A stretch of 14,151 bases of DNA, taken from positions 1 to 14,151 of the forward strand of contig CAMLLJ010000048.1 in NCBI GenBank assembly GCA_946480845.1, written 5' to 3'. The stretch's first letter is position 1. Each line of letters opens with the position of its first letter. The notes under the pieces were generated by a model that did not search any database, had not been told where the DNA came from, and worked only from the letters and a program-made list of their open reading frames with translations. Source of the stretch: an uncultured Gemmatimonadota bacterium. Lineage in GTDB: Bacteria > Gemmatimonadota > Gemmatimonadetes > Gemmatimonadales > GWC2-71-9. This document shows positions 1-8,823 of the stretch, one piece after another. Both the position numbers and the translations under genes were made by a program.

Positions 1-1081
1 CCTTCCCCTGGAAGACCCGCACGAAGTGGCGGTTCTCCGCTTCGTAGCCGTACGCCATCGCCTCGTTGGCGACGACGGGCATGAGCCCCATCTCGGCATT
101 CTGCTTCTCGACCAGGTCCTCGCCCGACTTCCCCTTCACCTCGCGGCTGAAGAAGAGCTTGAGGCCGGTGTCGAGGGTGTTCCACGACATCGAGTACTCC
201 GGCCCCAGCAGCTCGGCCGAGAGCCGGAGCCCCGCGCCCACGAAGCTCCACGAGGTGGACGCCTCGCCGATCACCGTGAACCCGTCGCTGGTCTCGAACT
301 CGATGGTGACGCTGGCGAAATCCTCCGAGGGCTGCCGGCGGTAGTCGATGTCCCTGCCCATCATGCGCGAGAGCCGGCGCGCGTACTCCGGCCGCGACCA
401 CTTGAGGCTGGCGATGTGGGCGGTGATGCGCTTCGGCTCGACAGTCGAGAGCGGCTCGCCCGGGCGGGTGAGCAAGTGGCGCACCACGAGCGCCGAATGG
501 CACATCATGTCGTTGAGCACCCCGCCACCCTGCAGCTTCCCCTTCCAGAACCAGGGCATGTGCGGCCCGCTGTGCTCCTCCGCCGCCCGCGCCAGGTAGG
601 GCCGGCCCGTGAGCTTCGCGCCCCGAGCCCAGATCAGGCTCCTGCCGTGCTCCACCTGCGGCGCGAAGAGCTGGTTCTCGAGATAGCCGGTGGCGAGCCC
701 GACGCGCCGCACCAGCCGCACCACCTCCTTCGCCTCCGCCACGTTCCGCGCCAGCGGCTTCTCGCAGGCGAGCCCCTTGAGCTCCCCCTTCCCCCGCTCG
801 ATGGCGTCCACGATCTCCTCGACGTTCTCGACCCGCGCGTGGTTGGCGCCGCAGAGCCAGATCGCGTCGATCCTCGGGTCCGCCACCATGTCGGCGATGG
901 ACCCGTAGGCCTTCGCGCGTCCGACCTCGAGCTTCCGGGCATATGCGGCGGTGGCCGCCGCATGCTCCGCCGTCGGGCTCCAGACGCCGAGGACGTCGGC
1001 ATCGCGCACGCCGGTGAAGGACTGGATGTGGAAGCGCGCGTTGAAGCCGCTGCCGATGAAGCCGATCCCGAGTGGTGTCAT
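1..1081 (-). CDS. Gfo/Idh/MocA-family NAD(P)-dependent oxidoreductase, 3' end cut by the window edge
   Basis: About 360 residues are visible and the C-terminus lies beyond base 1; the family usually has 330-400 residues, so little is missing. The protein opens with a Rossmann nucleotide-binding loop (GIGFIGSGF, residues 5-13). It has the family EKP motif (residues 107-109), whose Lys is normally catalytic, and GGGVLND through His195 (residues 185-195), matching the second catalytic and substrate-binding motif. There is no signal peptide, so it should act in the cytosol, unlike most neighbours. The family oxidises, reduces or epimerises sugars and cyclitols through keto intermediates; the substrate cannot be read here. 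The ATG is chosen because it overlaps the stop of the upstream small-subunit gene (ATGA) and has GAGGG about 8 bases before it. It is the last visible gene of the GMC operon, which suggests action on the product of that dehydrogenase. Confidence 0.9.
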   Translation of the reverse strand, partial: MTPLGIGFIGSGFNARFHIQSFTGVRDADVLGVWSPTAEHAAATAAYARKLEVGRAKAYGSIADMVADPRIDAIWLCGANHARVENVEEIVDAIERGKGELKGLACEKPLARNVAEAKEVVRLVRRVGLATGYLENQLFAPQVEHGRSLIWARGAKLTGRPYLARAAEEHSGPHMPWFWKGKLQGGGVLNDMMCHSALVVRHLLTRPGEPLSTVEPKRITAHIASLKWSRPEYARRLSRMMGRDIDYRRQPSEDFASVTIEFETSDGFTVIGEASTSWSFVGAGLRLSAELLGPEYSMSWNTLDTGLKLFFSREVKGKSGEDLVEKQNAEMGLMPVVANEAMAYGYEAENRHFVRVFQGK

Positions 1082-1671
1082 GCGCGCGCCCTCGCGGCGA
1101 GGCCGAGCTGCTCGAGCACCGGGGGCGGGCAGCCGTTCCAGCCGGGGTTGAAGACGTTGCCGATGTACTTCAGGTCCTCGACCCCCATCCGGCTCGACCA
1201 GAAGCCGCTGGCGGTGAGGTTGCGGAACTGCTTGAAGAAGTCGGCGCCCTGCTTCATCTCGGGCGCCGCACGCTTCGGCCAGGCGATGGCGTCGAGCAGC
1301 GCCGTGCGCTCGGCTTCCGCGCCCTCGTGGAACGGCTTCGCGAAGCGGCGGCGGCTCTCGCCGTCGAGCCAGGTGAGGCCCGCGCGCATCGAGGTGCCGC
1401 TGTCGGGGAACTCGGTGAGGATCACGTCCATGAACTCGGGCACGCCGGCGTCGGTGGCCGAACCGGAGCGCGCGTCGCGGGGGATCACCATGTCCACGAG
1501 CGTGCGCACCGTGCTCCACTCGGCGTCGGTGAAGAACTTGCGCGTGAACGGCTCGGCGGACTGCCGTGCCCGGGCGGCCTTCTCGACGCCGTCCGCCGTA
1601 CAGCCGAAGGCGCCCGACATGATCGCCATGCCGAGGAGGCCGAGGACCTCGCGGCGCGAGTAGTCGCTCAC
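1078..1671 (-). CDS. Gluconate 2-dehydrogenase subunit 3-like Tat-exported small subunit (copy A)
   Basis: The protein has 197 residues and starts at a GTG that overlaps the TGA of the GMC gene (GTGA), with AGGGG just upstream. Its N-terminus is a Tat signal (SRREVLG, Arg6-Arg7, then a hydrophobic stretch) ending in AFGC with Cys24. This could be a weak lipobox, so a lipoprotein anchor is possible but not certain. The family core is visible as MVIPRDARSG followed by TDAGVPEFMD (residues 61-82). The C-terminal NGCPPPVLEQLGL (residues 179-191) resembles small subunits of glucoside 3-dehydrogenase-type enzymes. In characterised FAD sugar dehydrogenases this subunit carries the Tat signal for the complex and the signal-less GMC subunit is exported with it. 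The gene order here fits that role. It also overlaps the Gfo/Idh/MocA start by four bases. Confidence 0.88.
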   Translation of the reverse strand: MSDYSRREVLGLLGMAIMSGAFGCTADGVEKAARARQSAEPFTRKFFTDAEWSTVRTLVDMVIPRDARSGSATDAGVPEFMDVILTEFPDSGTSMRAGLTWLDGESRRRFAKPFHEGAEAERTALLDAIAWPKRAAPEMKQGADFFKQFRNLTASGFWSSRMGVEDLKYIGNVFNPGWNGCPPPVLEQLGLAARARA

Positions 1672-3362
1672 AGGGCCCCCTGGCCGCGCTGGGCGGCGAT
1701 GTATTCGGAGGTGCGCATCGAGAGCGCGAGGATGGTCCAGGTCGGGTTCTTGTCGGCCTGGGAGACGAACGAGGCGCCGTCGGCGACGAAGAGGTTGCGC
1801 ACGTCGTGCGCCTGCCCGTGAGCGTTGACGACGGAGCGCGCCGGGTCGGAGCCCATCCGGGCGCCGCCCAGCTCGTGGATGATCCGGCCGCCGGCCGCGA
1901 TGCCGTACCCCTTCTCCCGCGTCGGCATCGGCGAGAAGACCTCGCCGCCCATCGCGTCGATCAGCGCGCGGAAGGTCTCCTGCATGTGGCGCACCTGGCG
2001 GTACTCGTGGTCGGTCCACTCCCAGTGGAACCGCAGCACCGGGATCCCCCAGCGGTCCTTCACCACCGGGTCGATCTCGCAGAAGCTCTTCTCGTTGGGG
2101 ATCATCTCGCCGCGGCCCGAGAAGCCGACGGTGGTGCCGTACAGCCGGCGGTACGAATCCTTGAGCGCCGTGCCGTAGCCGCCGAACTCGGGATAGGACT
2201 CGATCCCGCCCATGAATCCGTACGACGGCATCCCCCGCCCGCCCCAGATCTCGATGTGGTAGCCTCGCGGGAAGTCGAGCTTCCGGTTGTCGAGCCACCA
2301 GGGGCAGTAGAGGTGCCCGCCGCCGACGCCGTCCTCGTTGTGCGGGATGCTGTTCATCAGCTTGGGGATGAAGCCGGCGACGTCGGTGCCGGTGGTGTCG
2401 GTGAGGTACTTGCCGACCAGCCCGCTGGAGTTGGCCAGTCCCTGGGGGAAGCGCCCCGACTTCGAGTTGAGGAGGAGCCGGGCGGTCTCGCAGGCGCTGG
2501 CGGCGAGCACCACGATCCGCGCGCGCACGTGCTGGTCGGTCCCATCGGACTTGTTGACGTAGGCGACGCCGTTGGCCAGCCCGTCGCCCCCCAGCGTCAC
2601 TTCGCGCGCCATCGCGTTGGTGATGAGGGTCAGCTTGCCGGTGGCCTGCGCCGGCGGGAGCAGCACGTTGGTGGAGGAGAAGTTCGAGTTGGTGTGGCAG
2701 CCCCGGTAGCACTGGCCGCAGTAGTGGCAGGCGGCGCGCCCGTTGTGCGGGCGGGTGATGATCGAGAGCCGCGAGGGGATGCAGGTGACCTTGAGCCGGT
2801 CGGCGGCTTCCTTCACCAGCAGCTCGTAGCAGCGCGGCGCCGGCGGCGGGAGGAAGTGGCCATCCGGCTCGTTGGGCAGGTTCTCGCGGCTGCCGAAGAT
2901 CCCGATCAGGTCGTCCACGCGGTCGTAGTAAGGGGCCACGTCGTCGTACCCGATCGGCCAGTCGTCGCCCAGGCCGTCGAGACTCTTGCGGCGGAAGTCG
3001 TTCGGCCCGAACCTGAGGGAGATGCGGCCCCAGTGGTTGGTGCGCCCGCCCACCATGCGGGCGCGCCACCACCCGAACTCGGTGCCCGGCGCGCGGGTAT
3101 AGGGCTCGCCGTCGATGTCCCAGCCGCCGATGCAGGCGTCGAACTCTCCGAAGGGGCGCTCCTTCGTCGAGGCGCCGCGCAGCGGGGAATCGTACGGCCA
3201 CTTGAGCATGACCGAGTCCTTCGTATTGTCCCACGGCCCGCCGGCCTCGAGCAGCACGACGTCGGCTCCGGCCCGCGTCAGCATGTAGGCGGCCATGCCT
3301 CCGCCTGCCCCCGACCCGACGATGCAGACGTCGTACACCTTGCGCTGTGCCTGAAGGGGCAT
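1668..3362 (-). CDS. GMC-family FAD-dependent sugar dehydrogenase, large subunit (copy A)
   Basis: This 564-residue protein is the predicted catalytic subunit of an FAD-dependent dehydrogenase oxidising a sugar or glycoside hydroxyl. The FAD-binding loop is VGSGAGGG (residues 15-22). Cys212, Cys215, Cys218 and Cys222 (CHYCGQCYRGC) form a CX2CX2CX3C cluster at about the place where FAD glucose dehydrogenase alpha subunits hold an Fe-S cluster. The C-terminal GMC domain has HELGGARMG (His496) and NPT (Asn539), the spacing of the usual His/Asn catalytic pair. There is no signal peptide, so export probably depends on the Tat signal of the next gene. A start at 3407 would add 15 residues; 3362 is preferred because GGGGAG lies five bases upstream and the FAD fold then begins at the usual distance. 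Glucoside 3-dehydrogenase is the closest functional model, but the substrate is unproven. Confidence 0.92.
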   Translation of the reverse strand: MPLQAQRKVYDVCIVGSGAGGGMAAYMLTRAGADVVLLEAGGPWDNTKDSVMLKWPYDSPLRGASTKERPFGEFDACIGGWDIDGEPYTRAPGTEFGWWRARMVGGRTNHWGRISLRFGPNDFRRKSLDGLGDDWPIGYDDVAPYYDRVDDLIGIFGSRENLPNEPDGHFLPPPAPRCYELLVKEAADRLKVTCIPSRLSIITRPHNGRAACHYCGQCYRGCHTNSNFSSTNVLLPPAQATGKLTLITNAMAREVTLGGDGLANGVAYVNKSDGTDQHVRARIVVLAASACETARLLLNSKSGRFPQGLANSSGLVGKYLTDTTGTDVAGFIPKLMNSIPHNEDGVGGGHLYCPWWLDNRKLDFPRGYHIEIWGGRGMPSYGFMGGIESYPEFGGYGTALKDSYRRLYGTTVGFSGRGEMIPNEKSFCEIDPVVKDRWGIPVLRFHWEWTDHEYRQVRHMQETFRALIDAMGGEVFSPMPTREKGYGIAAGGRIIHELGGARMGSDPARSVVNAHGQAHDVRNLFVADGASFVSQADKNPTWTILALSMRTSEYIAAQRGQGAL

Positions 3363-3367
3363 CGATG

Positions 3368-3373
3368 CTCCCC
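3368..3373 (-). promoter_or_regulatory. Ribosome binding site of GMC copy A
   Basis: On the minus strand GGGGAG stands five bases before the ATG at 3362. It supports that start over the in-frame ATG at 3407, which would lie inside the divergent regulator gene. Confidence 0.65.
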
Positions 3374-3393
3374 GATGGAGGTGAAGTGAAGGT

Positions 3394-3408
3394 AATGGAA
3401 GCTCCATT
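3394..3408. promoter_or_regulatory. Inverted repeat over the regulator start, candidate operator
   Basis: AATGGA AGC TCCATT is a perfect 6-bp inverted repeat with a 3-base centre. It overlaps the start codon of the AraC-type gene and lies 32 bases upstream of the GMC copy A start. That is a reasonable position for control of both divergent genes. It is short enough to arise by chance and partly reflects coding sequence. Confidence 0.25.
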
Positions 3409-4195
3409 CCACTACTACGAATTCGATCCCGCGCCGGCGCTCGCGCGCCACGTGACGAGCTACTGGGCGTTCCGCACGCGCGGCACGGCAGCGCTGCCGC
3501 ACCGGATCTGGCCCGACGGCTGCACCTCGCTCGCCTGGATCCTCCCGCGCGGCGGCCGGCCCCTCGCCGTCCTCACCGGGCCGCACCTCCGCGCGCACGA
3601 CGTGATGGTGGAGCCGGGCACCGCGTACTGGGGCGCACGCTTCTGGCCCGACGCAGGCGGCGCGGTCACGGGCATCGCGGCGCCCGAGCTGCGCGACCTC
3701 ACGGTGCCGGCGCCCGCGCCGTTCCGGGCCGGCCTCGACGCGCTCGCTGACGCCCTGCCGGCGGACGCCGACAGCGGCGAGGCGCAGTCACGGGCCACGG
3801 CCGCACTCGATGCGATGCTGCTGCCGCTGGTGCGCGCCGCCCGCCCGCTCGACGATGCCGTGCGCCGAGCGGTGCTCGCGATCGTCGCGGCGCGCGGGGA
3901 TGCACCCATCGCAGGGATCGCGGCCGGCATCGGGCTCGGCGAGCGCCAGCTCCAGCGCCGCTTCCGCGAGGCCGTCGGGCTCACGCCGAAACAGTTCGCC
4001 CGGATCCGCCGGGTGCGCGAGACCGCGGCCGGGATGCTCAGGCCCGGCGCACCGGGCTGGGCCGCCGTGGCGGCCGACTTCGGCTACACGGACCAGTCCC
4101 ACCTGATCCACGAGTTCTCGCAGCTCACCGGGCTCACGCCGGTGGCCTTCGAGGACCGGCTGCGCCGCATCGAGCACGGCAGCGTCCAGCCCTGA
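3395..4195 (+). CDS. AraC-type transcriptional regulator
   Basis: The protein has 266 residues. The N-terminal sensor domain (about 1-145; EFDPAPALARHVTSYW, then HRIWPDGCTSLAW) looks like the DUF6597-type domain found before AraC DNA-binding domains. The C-terminal AraC domain has two helix-turn-helix units: residues about 172-193 (AGIAAGIGLGERQLQRRF, then GLTPKQFARIRRV) and 222-245 (WAAVAADFGYTDQSHLIHEF, then TGLTPVAF). Several starts are possible. ATG 3347 and 3365 would crowd or overlap the divergent GMC start. ATG 3395 begins the conserved domain, but GGAGG is 13 bases away; GTG 3386 has GGAGG only four bases away and remains an alternative. Being divergent from the GMC copy A operon, it is the likely regulator of that operon, perhaps sensing its sugar. 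No effector can be predicted. Confidence 0.9.
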   Translation: MEAPFHYYEFDPAPALARHVTSYWAFRTRGTAALPHRIWPDGCTSLAWILPRGGRPLAVLTGPHLRAHDVMVEPGTAYWGARFWPDAGGAVTGIAAPELRDLTVPAPAPFRAGLDALADALPADADSGEAQSRATAALDAMLLPLVRAARPLDDAVRRAVLAIVAARGDAPIAGIAAGIGLGERQLQRRFREAVGLTPKQFARIRRVRETAAGMLRPGAPGWAAVAADFGYTDQSHLIHEFSQLTGLTPVAFEDRLRRIEHGSVQP

Positions 4196-4229
4196 TGTCG
4201 GCTTTCTCCAAGCGGCCCGAGCCCGGCCG

Positions 4230-4238
4230 TGCTACGTT
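4230..4238 (+). promoter_or_regulatory. Possible extended -10 promoter of the DUF1579-like gene
   Basis: TGCTACGTT matches an extended -10 element (TGn then TAnnnT) in the 94-base gap after the regulator gene. No good -35 is seen. Transcription would start near 4245, giving a leader of about 45 bases. Confidence 0.3.
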
Positions 4239-4243
4239 CGGCT

Positions 4244-4259
4244 GCCCCGGAACCGGGGC
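4244..4259. repeat. Short palindrome in the leader of the DUF1579-like gene
   Basis: GCCCCGG AA CCGGGGC is a perfect 7+7 inverted repeat with a two-base centre. No T-run follows, so it is a poor intrinsic terminator for the regulator gene upstream. It lies where the transcript of the next gene would begin, so it could be an operator or a leader hairpin. Confidence 0.4.
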
Positions 4260-4289
4260 GCCAGTCTCCCCCTGCCCGGAGCAGACGAC

Positions 4290-4829
4290 ATGCGACCGCT
4301 GGTACTGCTGACCGCCGCGCTCGTGGCCGGAGCGCCCGTCCAGGCGCCCCTCGCCGCGCAGGCCGCCACCCGCGCCGTGGAGCCGGTCAACATGAAGCCG
4401 CTCGAGTGGCTGGTCGGCCGCTGGACGGGCACCGGCTCGATGATGGCCGGCCCCGGCGCCCGCACCGAGGCGGCGGTGAAGGAAACGGCCACCCGCCATG
4501 CCGGCGGCCACGTGCTGATGCTCGAGGGCCTCGGGACCGCCGACGGCAAGGTGGTGCACGATGCCTTCGCCGTCATCTGGTACGACGCGGAGAAGGGCAC
4601 GCATCGCATGCGCGGCTTCCGCGCCAATGGCCACGTGCTGGAGACCGACGTCGCCGTCACCGACCGGCGCATCGTCTGGGGCTTTCCCGGCCCCCGCGGC
4701 GGCAACATCCGCTTTACGGTGACGCATACCGACGCGGGCCAGTGGCACGAAGTCGGCGAGTTCTCCGGCGACGGCAGCACCTGGCAGCAGTTCATGGAGA
4801 TGACGCTCTCCCGCGAACCGGGGAGCTGA
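4290..4829 (+). CDS. Secreted DUF1579-like beta-barrel protein
   Basis: The protein has 179 residues. An N-terminal Sec signal peptide (MRPLVLLTAALVAG, ending LAAQA) should be cut near residue 23-25. The mature part begins with PLEWLVGRWTGTGSM (residues 37-51), the opening strand and Trp motif shared by DUF1579 and related lipocalin- or nitrobindin-like small barrels. GVGxF-type catalytic motifs are absent, and I see no heme-ligand pattern that would decide between these families. Members are usually described as ligand-binding or of unknown function. GGAG eight bases upstream supports the ATG. It lies 94 bases after the regulator on the same strand. Its stop codon directly abuts the stop of the convergent GH20 gene, with no room for a terminator. 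A role in this locus is not evident. Confidence 0.8.
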   Translation: MRPLVLLTAALVAGAPVQAPLAAQAATRAVEPVNMKPLEWLVGRWTGTGSMMAGPGARTEAAVKETATRHAGGHVLMLEGLGTADGKVVHDAFAVIWYDAEKGTHRMRGFRANGHVLETDVAVTDRRIVWGFPGPRGGNIRFTVTHTDAGQWHEVGEFSGDGSTWQQFMEMTLSREPGS

Positions 4830-7111
4830 TCAGTCCGGCAGGTGCGCGAGCAGGCTCCCCTCGAGCCGCTCGCGCACGCCTCCCTCCCGCTGCACGAATG
4901 CCTTGAGCGACGCCCCGCCGCCTCCCTGCACATACTCCACCGTGATCGGATGCAGGCCCGCCGCGAGCGCCACCATGCCGGTGACCGCCTTCTCCGAATG
5001 CATCCCGTCGTTGTCCACCACCTCCTCGCTCCCGATGGCGAGCCGGCTCCCGTCGTCCGAATCGAGCGTGAAGGCGTAGACGCCGTCTTCCGGCACGCGC
5101 ACGAATCCGGTGAAGCGGAGCCCGAACTGCTCGGCGCGCTCCCTGCCCTGCAGGGCCACGCTGTCGGCCACCGCGACCGATGCCGGCCTCGCGCGTGCGA
5201 GCGCGCTCGCACTTTCCAGCGATGCCTCGTAGTACGCCAGGCGCAGCCCGGGGGCGAGCCGCGCGGTGTCCACCCGCTCGGCCGGGCGGAGCGAGGTCCG
5301 CGCGACGCTGGCCGACCGGGGTGGGCTCGCGCGCCCGTCCGGCGTGAAGACCCGCGCCGTGACCCGCACCTGCCCGCGCGCCACCGGAATGGCGAGGGGC
5401 GCCGTGTACCGCGGCGAGGCGGAGTCGGGGATGGCGCCGTTCAGCGTGTAGCGGATCACGCTCGCGCCAGGCAGCAGCGACGCCAGCTCGACGATGGCGG
5501 TGTCCGAGAGGGAGAGCCGGTCCGACTCGAGCCCTTCGACGTGCGGCACGCGATAGTTGACGCCGATCCGGTCGAGCGCGGCGAGCGCGGCCGGGAGCCG
5601 CCGCGTGAAGCGCTCCCAGTCGCGCGCCGCCTTCGGGGACCAGACCACCTCGGAGAGCGCGAGCAGCCGGGGAAAGAGCATGTACTCGACCTGCTCTGGC
5701 GTCGAGAGGTACTCGGTCCAGAGGTTGGCCTGCGCGCCGAGGATGTGCCGGGCCTGGGCGCGGGTGAGCGACGGCGGGACCGGCTCGAAGCCGTAGACCC
5801 GGGGCAGCGGCGTGTTGCCGCCGATCGAGAGCGGCTCGAACTCCGGGTCGCCCTGCGCGTGGTCGAAGTAGAGGTGGCTGCCGGGCGTCATGATGACGTC
5901 GTGGCCCAGCTTCGCCGCGGCGATGCCGCCGTCCATCCCGCGCCACGACATCACCGTCGCCGCCGGCGCGAGGCCCCCTTCGAGGATCTCGTCCCAGCCG
6001 ATGATCCGCCTCCCCCGCGCGCGCAGGAAGCGCTCGATGCGCTGGATGAACCAGCTCTGCAGCTGCTCCTCGTTCCTGAGGCCGTGCCGGCGCATGACCG
6101 ACTGCGCCAGCGCGCTCTCCTTCCAGCGCCGTTTCGGCGCCTCGTCGCCGCCGATGTGGATGTAGCGGCCGGGGAAGAGCTCGATCACCTCGGTCAGCAC
6201 GTTCTGGAGGAAGTGGAACGTCGCCTCGCTGGGACAGAAGATGTCCTCGTCCACGCCCCAGGAGGTCCAGACCTCGAACGGCCCCTTCGTGCAGGCGAGC
6301 GAGGGATACGCCGCGAGGGCGGCCTGCGCGTGGCCGGGCATCTCGATCTCCGGCACGATGGTGACATGGCGCGTCGCCGCGTAGCGCACCACCTCCCGCA
6401 CCTCGTCCTGTGTGTAGAACCCGCCGTGGCGGATGCCGTCGCCGCGATACGGGTCGAAGTTCTTCTCGACGATCGTCTCCTTCCGCCACGCGCCGATCGA
6501 GGTGAGTCGCGGATAGCGGCGGATTTCCAGCCGCCAGCCCTGGTCGTCGGTGAGGTGCCAGTGAAAGGTGTTGAACTTGTAGCGCGACATCAGGTCGATG
6601 TAGCGCTTCACGAACTCGACCGGGAAGAAGTGGCGCACCACGTCGAGGTGCACCCCGCGATAGGCGAACCTCGGCGCGTCGGCGATCCGGAGGGCAGGCA
6701 CCGATTCGCCCGACGCGAGGAGTTGGCGGAGCGTCTGGAGCCCGTAGAAGAGTCCCTGCTCGCGGGGGGCGCGGATGCTGATGCCGCGGGCGCGCACGTC
6801 GAGCCGGTAGCTCTCGCGGCCGCCGGCGCTGTCGGGCGCGAGCGCGAGCACGATGGCGGGGCCCGCCGAGCTTCGCGCGACGGCGGGGCGCCAGCCGAGC
6901 TCCGCTTCGACCAGGTCCGCCGCATGGGCGGCGAGCGGGGCGAGGCGCGGGTCCGCCGCCACGATGCGCAGGCTGCGCGTAACCCGGAACGAGCCGGCGT
7001 CGCGCTCGACGCTGCGCGGCCAGGGGATGAGGGACAGGTCGGACTGGGCGGCCGCGGTGGCTGGAGCGCCGGCCAGGAGCAGTGCCAGCAGGGCCGCAGG
7101 ACCGGCGCCCC

Positions 7112-7115
<4 letters not shown>
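4830..7115 (-). CDS. Secreted GH20 beta-N-acetylhexosaminidase with C-terminal PA14 domain
   Basis: This 761-residue enzyme should remove terminal beta-linked GlcNAc or GalNAc from glycans or chitin fragments. A Sec signal peptide ends near residue 23 (ATAAAQ). The GH20 N-terminal domain covers about 27-148 (SLIPWPRSV). The TIM barrel follows from about 150 to 495, with YRGVHLDVVRHF, FHWHLTDDQGWR and HIGGDE, where Asp324-Glu325 are the catalytic pair for substrate-assisted hydrolysis. Later barrel Trp residues (WDEIL, SWRG, WTEYL) shape the acetamido pocket. A chitobiase-type C-terminal beta domain lies at about 553-610 (YTLNGAIPDSASPRYTAPL). A PA14 carbohydrate-binding domain lies at about 620-745 (FTGFVRVPEDGVYAFTLDSD). 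The ATG overlaps the stop of the hydroxypyruvate-isomerase-like gene (ATGA), so it is translated from the same operon. GH20 substrates vary and cannot be fixed from sequence. Confidence 0.95.
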
Positions 7116-7974
<859 letters not shown>

Positions 7975-7975
<1 letters not shown>

Positions 7976-8823
7976 CAGAAGCGGAGCTTCCGCAGGTAGT
8001 CGAAGCTGGTGCGGATGCTGGCGAGGGGGTCGGTGGGCTCGTCGTGCTCCACGAAGTAGTGCTCGATGCCCGCCAGCTTCCGCCGGGCGAAGATGCGCCG
8101 CCAGTCGATGTGGCCCTTGCCGACTTCGGTCATCTGCTGCCCCGCCGCCATGTCCTTGACGTGCACCAGCGGGAACCGGCCGGGGTAGCGGGCGAAGTAG
8201 TCGAGCGGATCGGCGCCGCCCTTGGCGACCCAGAAGAGGTCCATCTCGAAGGACACCAGGTCGCTCACGGTGTCGTCGAGCAGGACGTCGTAGGGGATCC
8301 GGCCGCCCACCCGCACGAACTCGAAGTCGTGGTTGTGGTAGGCGAAGCGCATGCCGCGCTCGCCGGCCAGCTCGCCGATCCGGTTGAACGCCGCCGCCGT
8401 CCGCACCAGGGCCGCCGCCGTCAGCCGGTCCGCCTCGGCGAGCCAGGCGACGACGAGGTACTTGTGCCCCACTTCTTCCGCCTCGTCGAGCACCCGCTGC
8501 GGCTCGTCGCGCAGCGCCTCGAACGGCACGTGCGATGCGGGCGCCGAAAGGCCCGCGCGGCCGAGCGACGCGCGCACCTGCTTCGCGGTCCGCCCGTGGT
8601 ACCCGGCGAACTCCACCTCGCGGTAGCCGATCTCGCGGATGGCAGCCAGCGTGCCGTCGAAGTCCCTGGGCAGGAGCGAGCGCAGCGTGTAGAGCTGCAC
8701 GCCGATCGCGCCGATCTTCCCCGGCGCCGGCTCGAGCGCCGCGGCGGGGCGCGACCCGGGCAGGATCGCGGCCGCGAGCCCCGCGCCGGCCGCGGCGAGG
8801 AAGCTCCTCCGGTCACAGCTCAT
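7975..8823 (-). CDS. Tat-exported sugar phosphate isomerase/epimerase-like TIM-barrel protein
   Basis: The protein has 282 residues. The Tat signal is DRRSFLAAAGAGLAAAILPG (Arg5-Arg6, residues 4-23). The TIM barrel then shows IGVQLYTLRSLLPRDF, GYREVEFAGYHG, YHNHDFEF (Glu168), FEMDLFWVAKGGADP (Asp195), HVKDM (His221), VGKGHIDW and YFVEHDEP (Glu259). This is the xylose-isomerase-like family often annotated as sugar phosphate isomerase/epimerase; Glu168, Asp195, His221 and Glu259 are the likely metal ligands. Relatives include inositol and keto-sugar isomerases and, in newer work, enzymes acting on 3-keto-glycosides. A periplasmic location makes a phosphorylated substrate unlikely. The ATG has AAAGGTG seven bases upstream and lies 11 bases inside the end of GMC copy B, which ties it to that dehydrogenase. 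Confidence 0.88.

Noticed and set aside
26..1663. A 545-codon plus-strand frame over the left end
   Set aside because: It spans two clear minus-strand genes (Gfo/Idh/MocA and the small subunit) and its protein has low-complexity composition.
1806..3389. A 527-codon plus-strand frame opposite GMC copy A
   Set aside because: It is antisense to a well-conserved FAD enzyme and shows no recognisable motif.
7978..7990. GAAGC-GGA-GCTTC hairpin at the end of the epimerase-like gene
   Set aside because: Only five base pairs, inside coding sequence, and no T-run; unlikely to be a terminator within a coupled operon.
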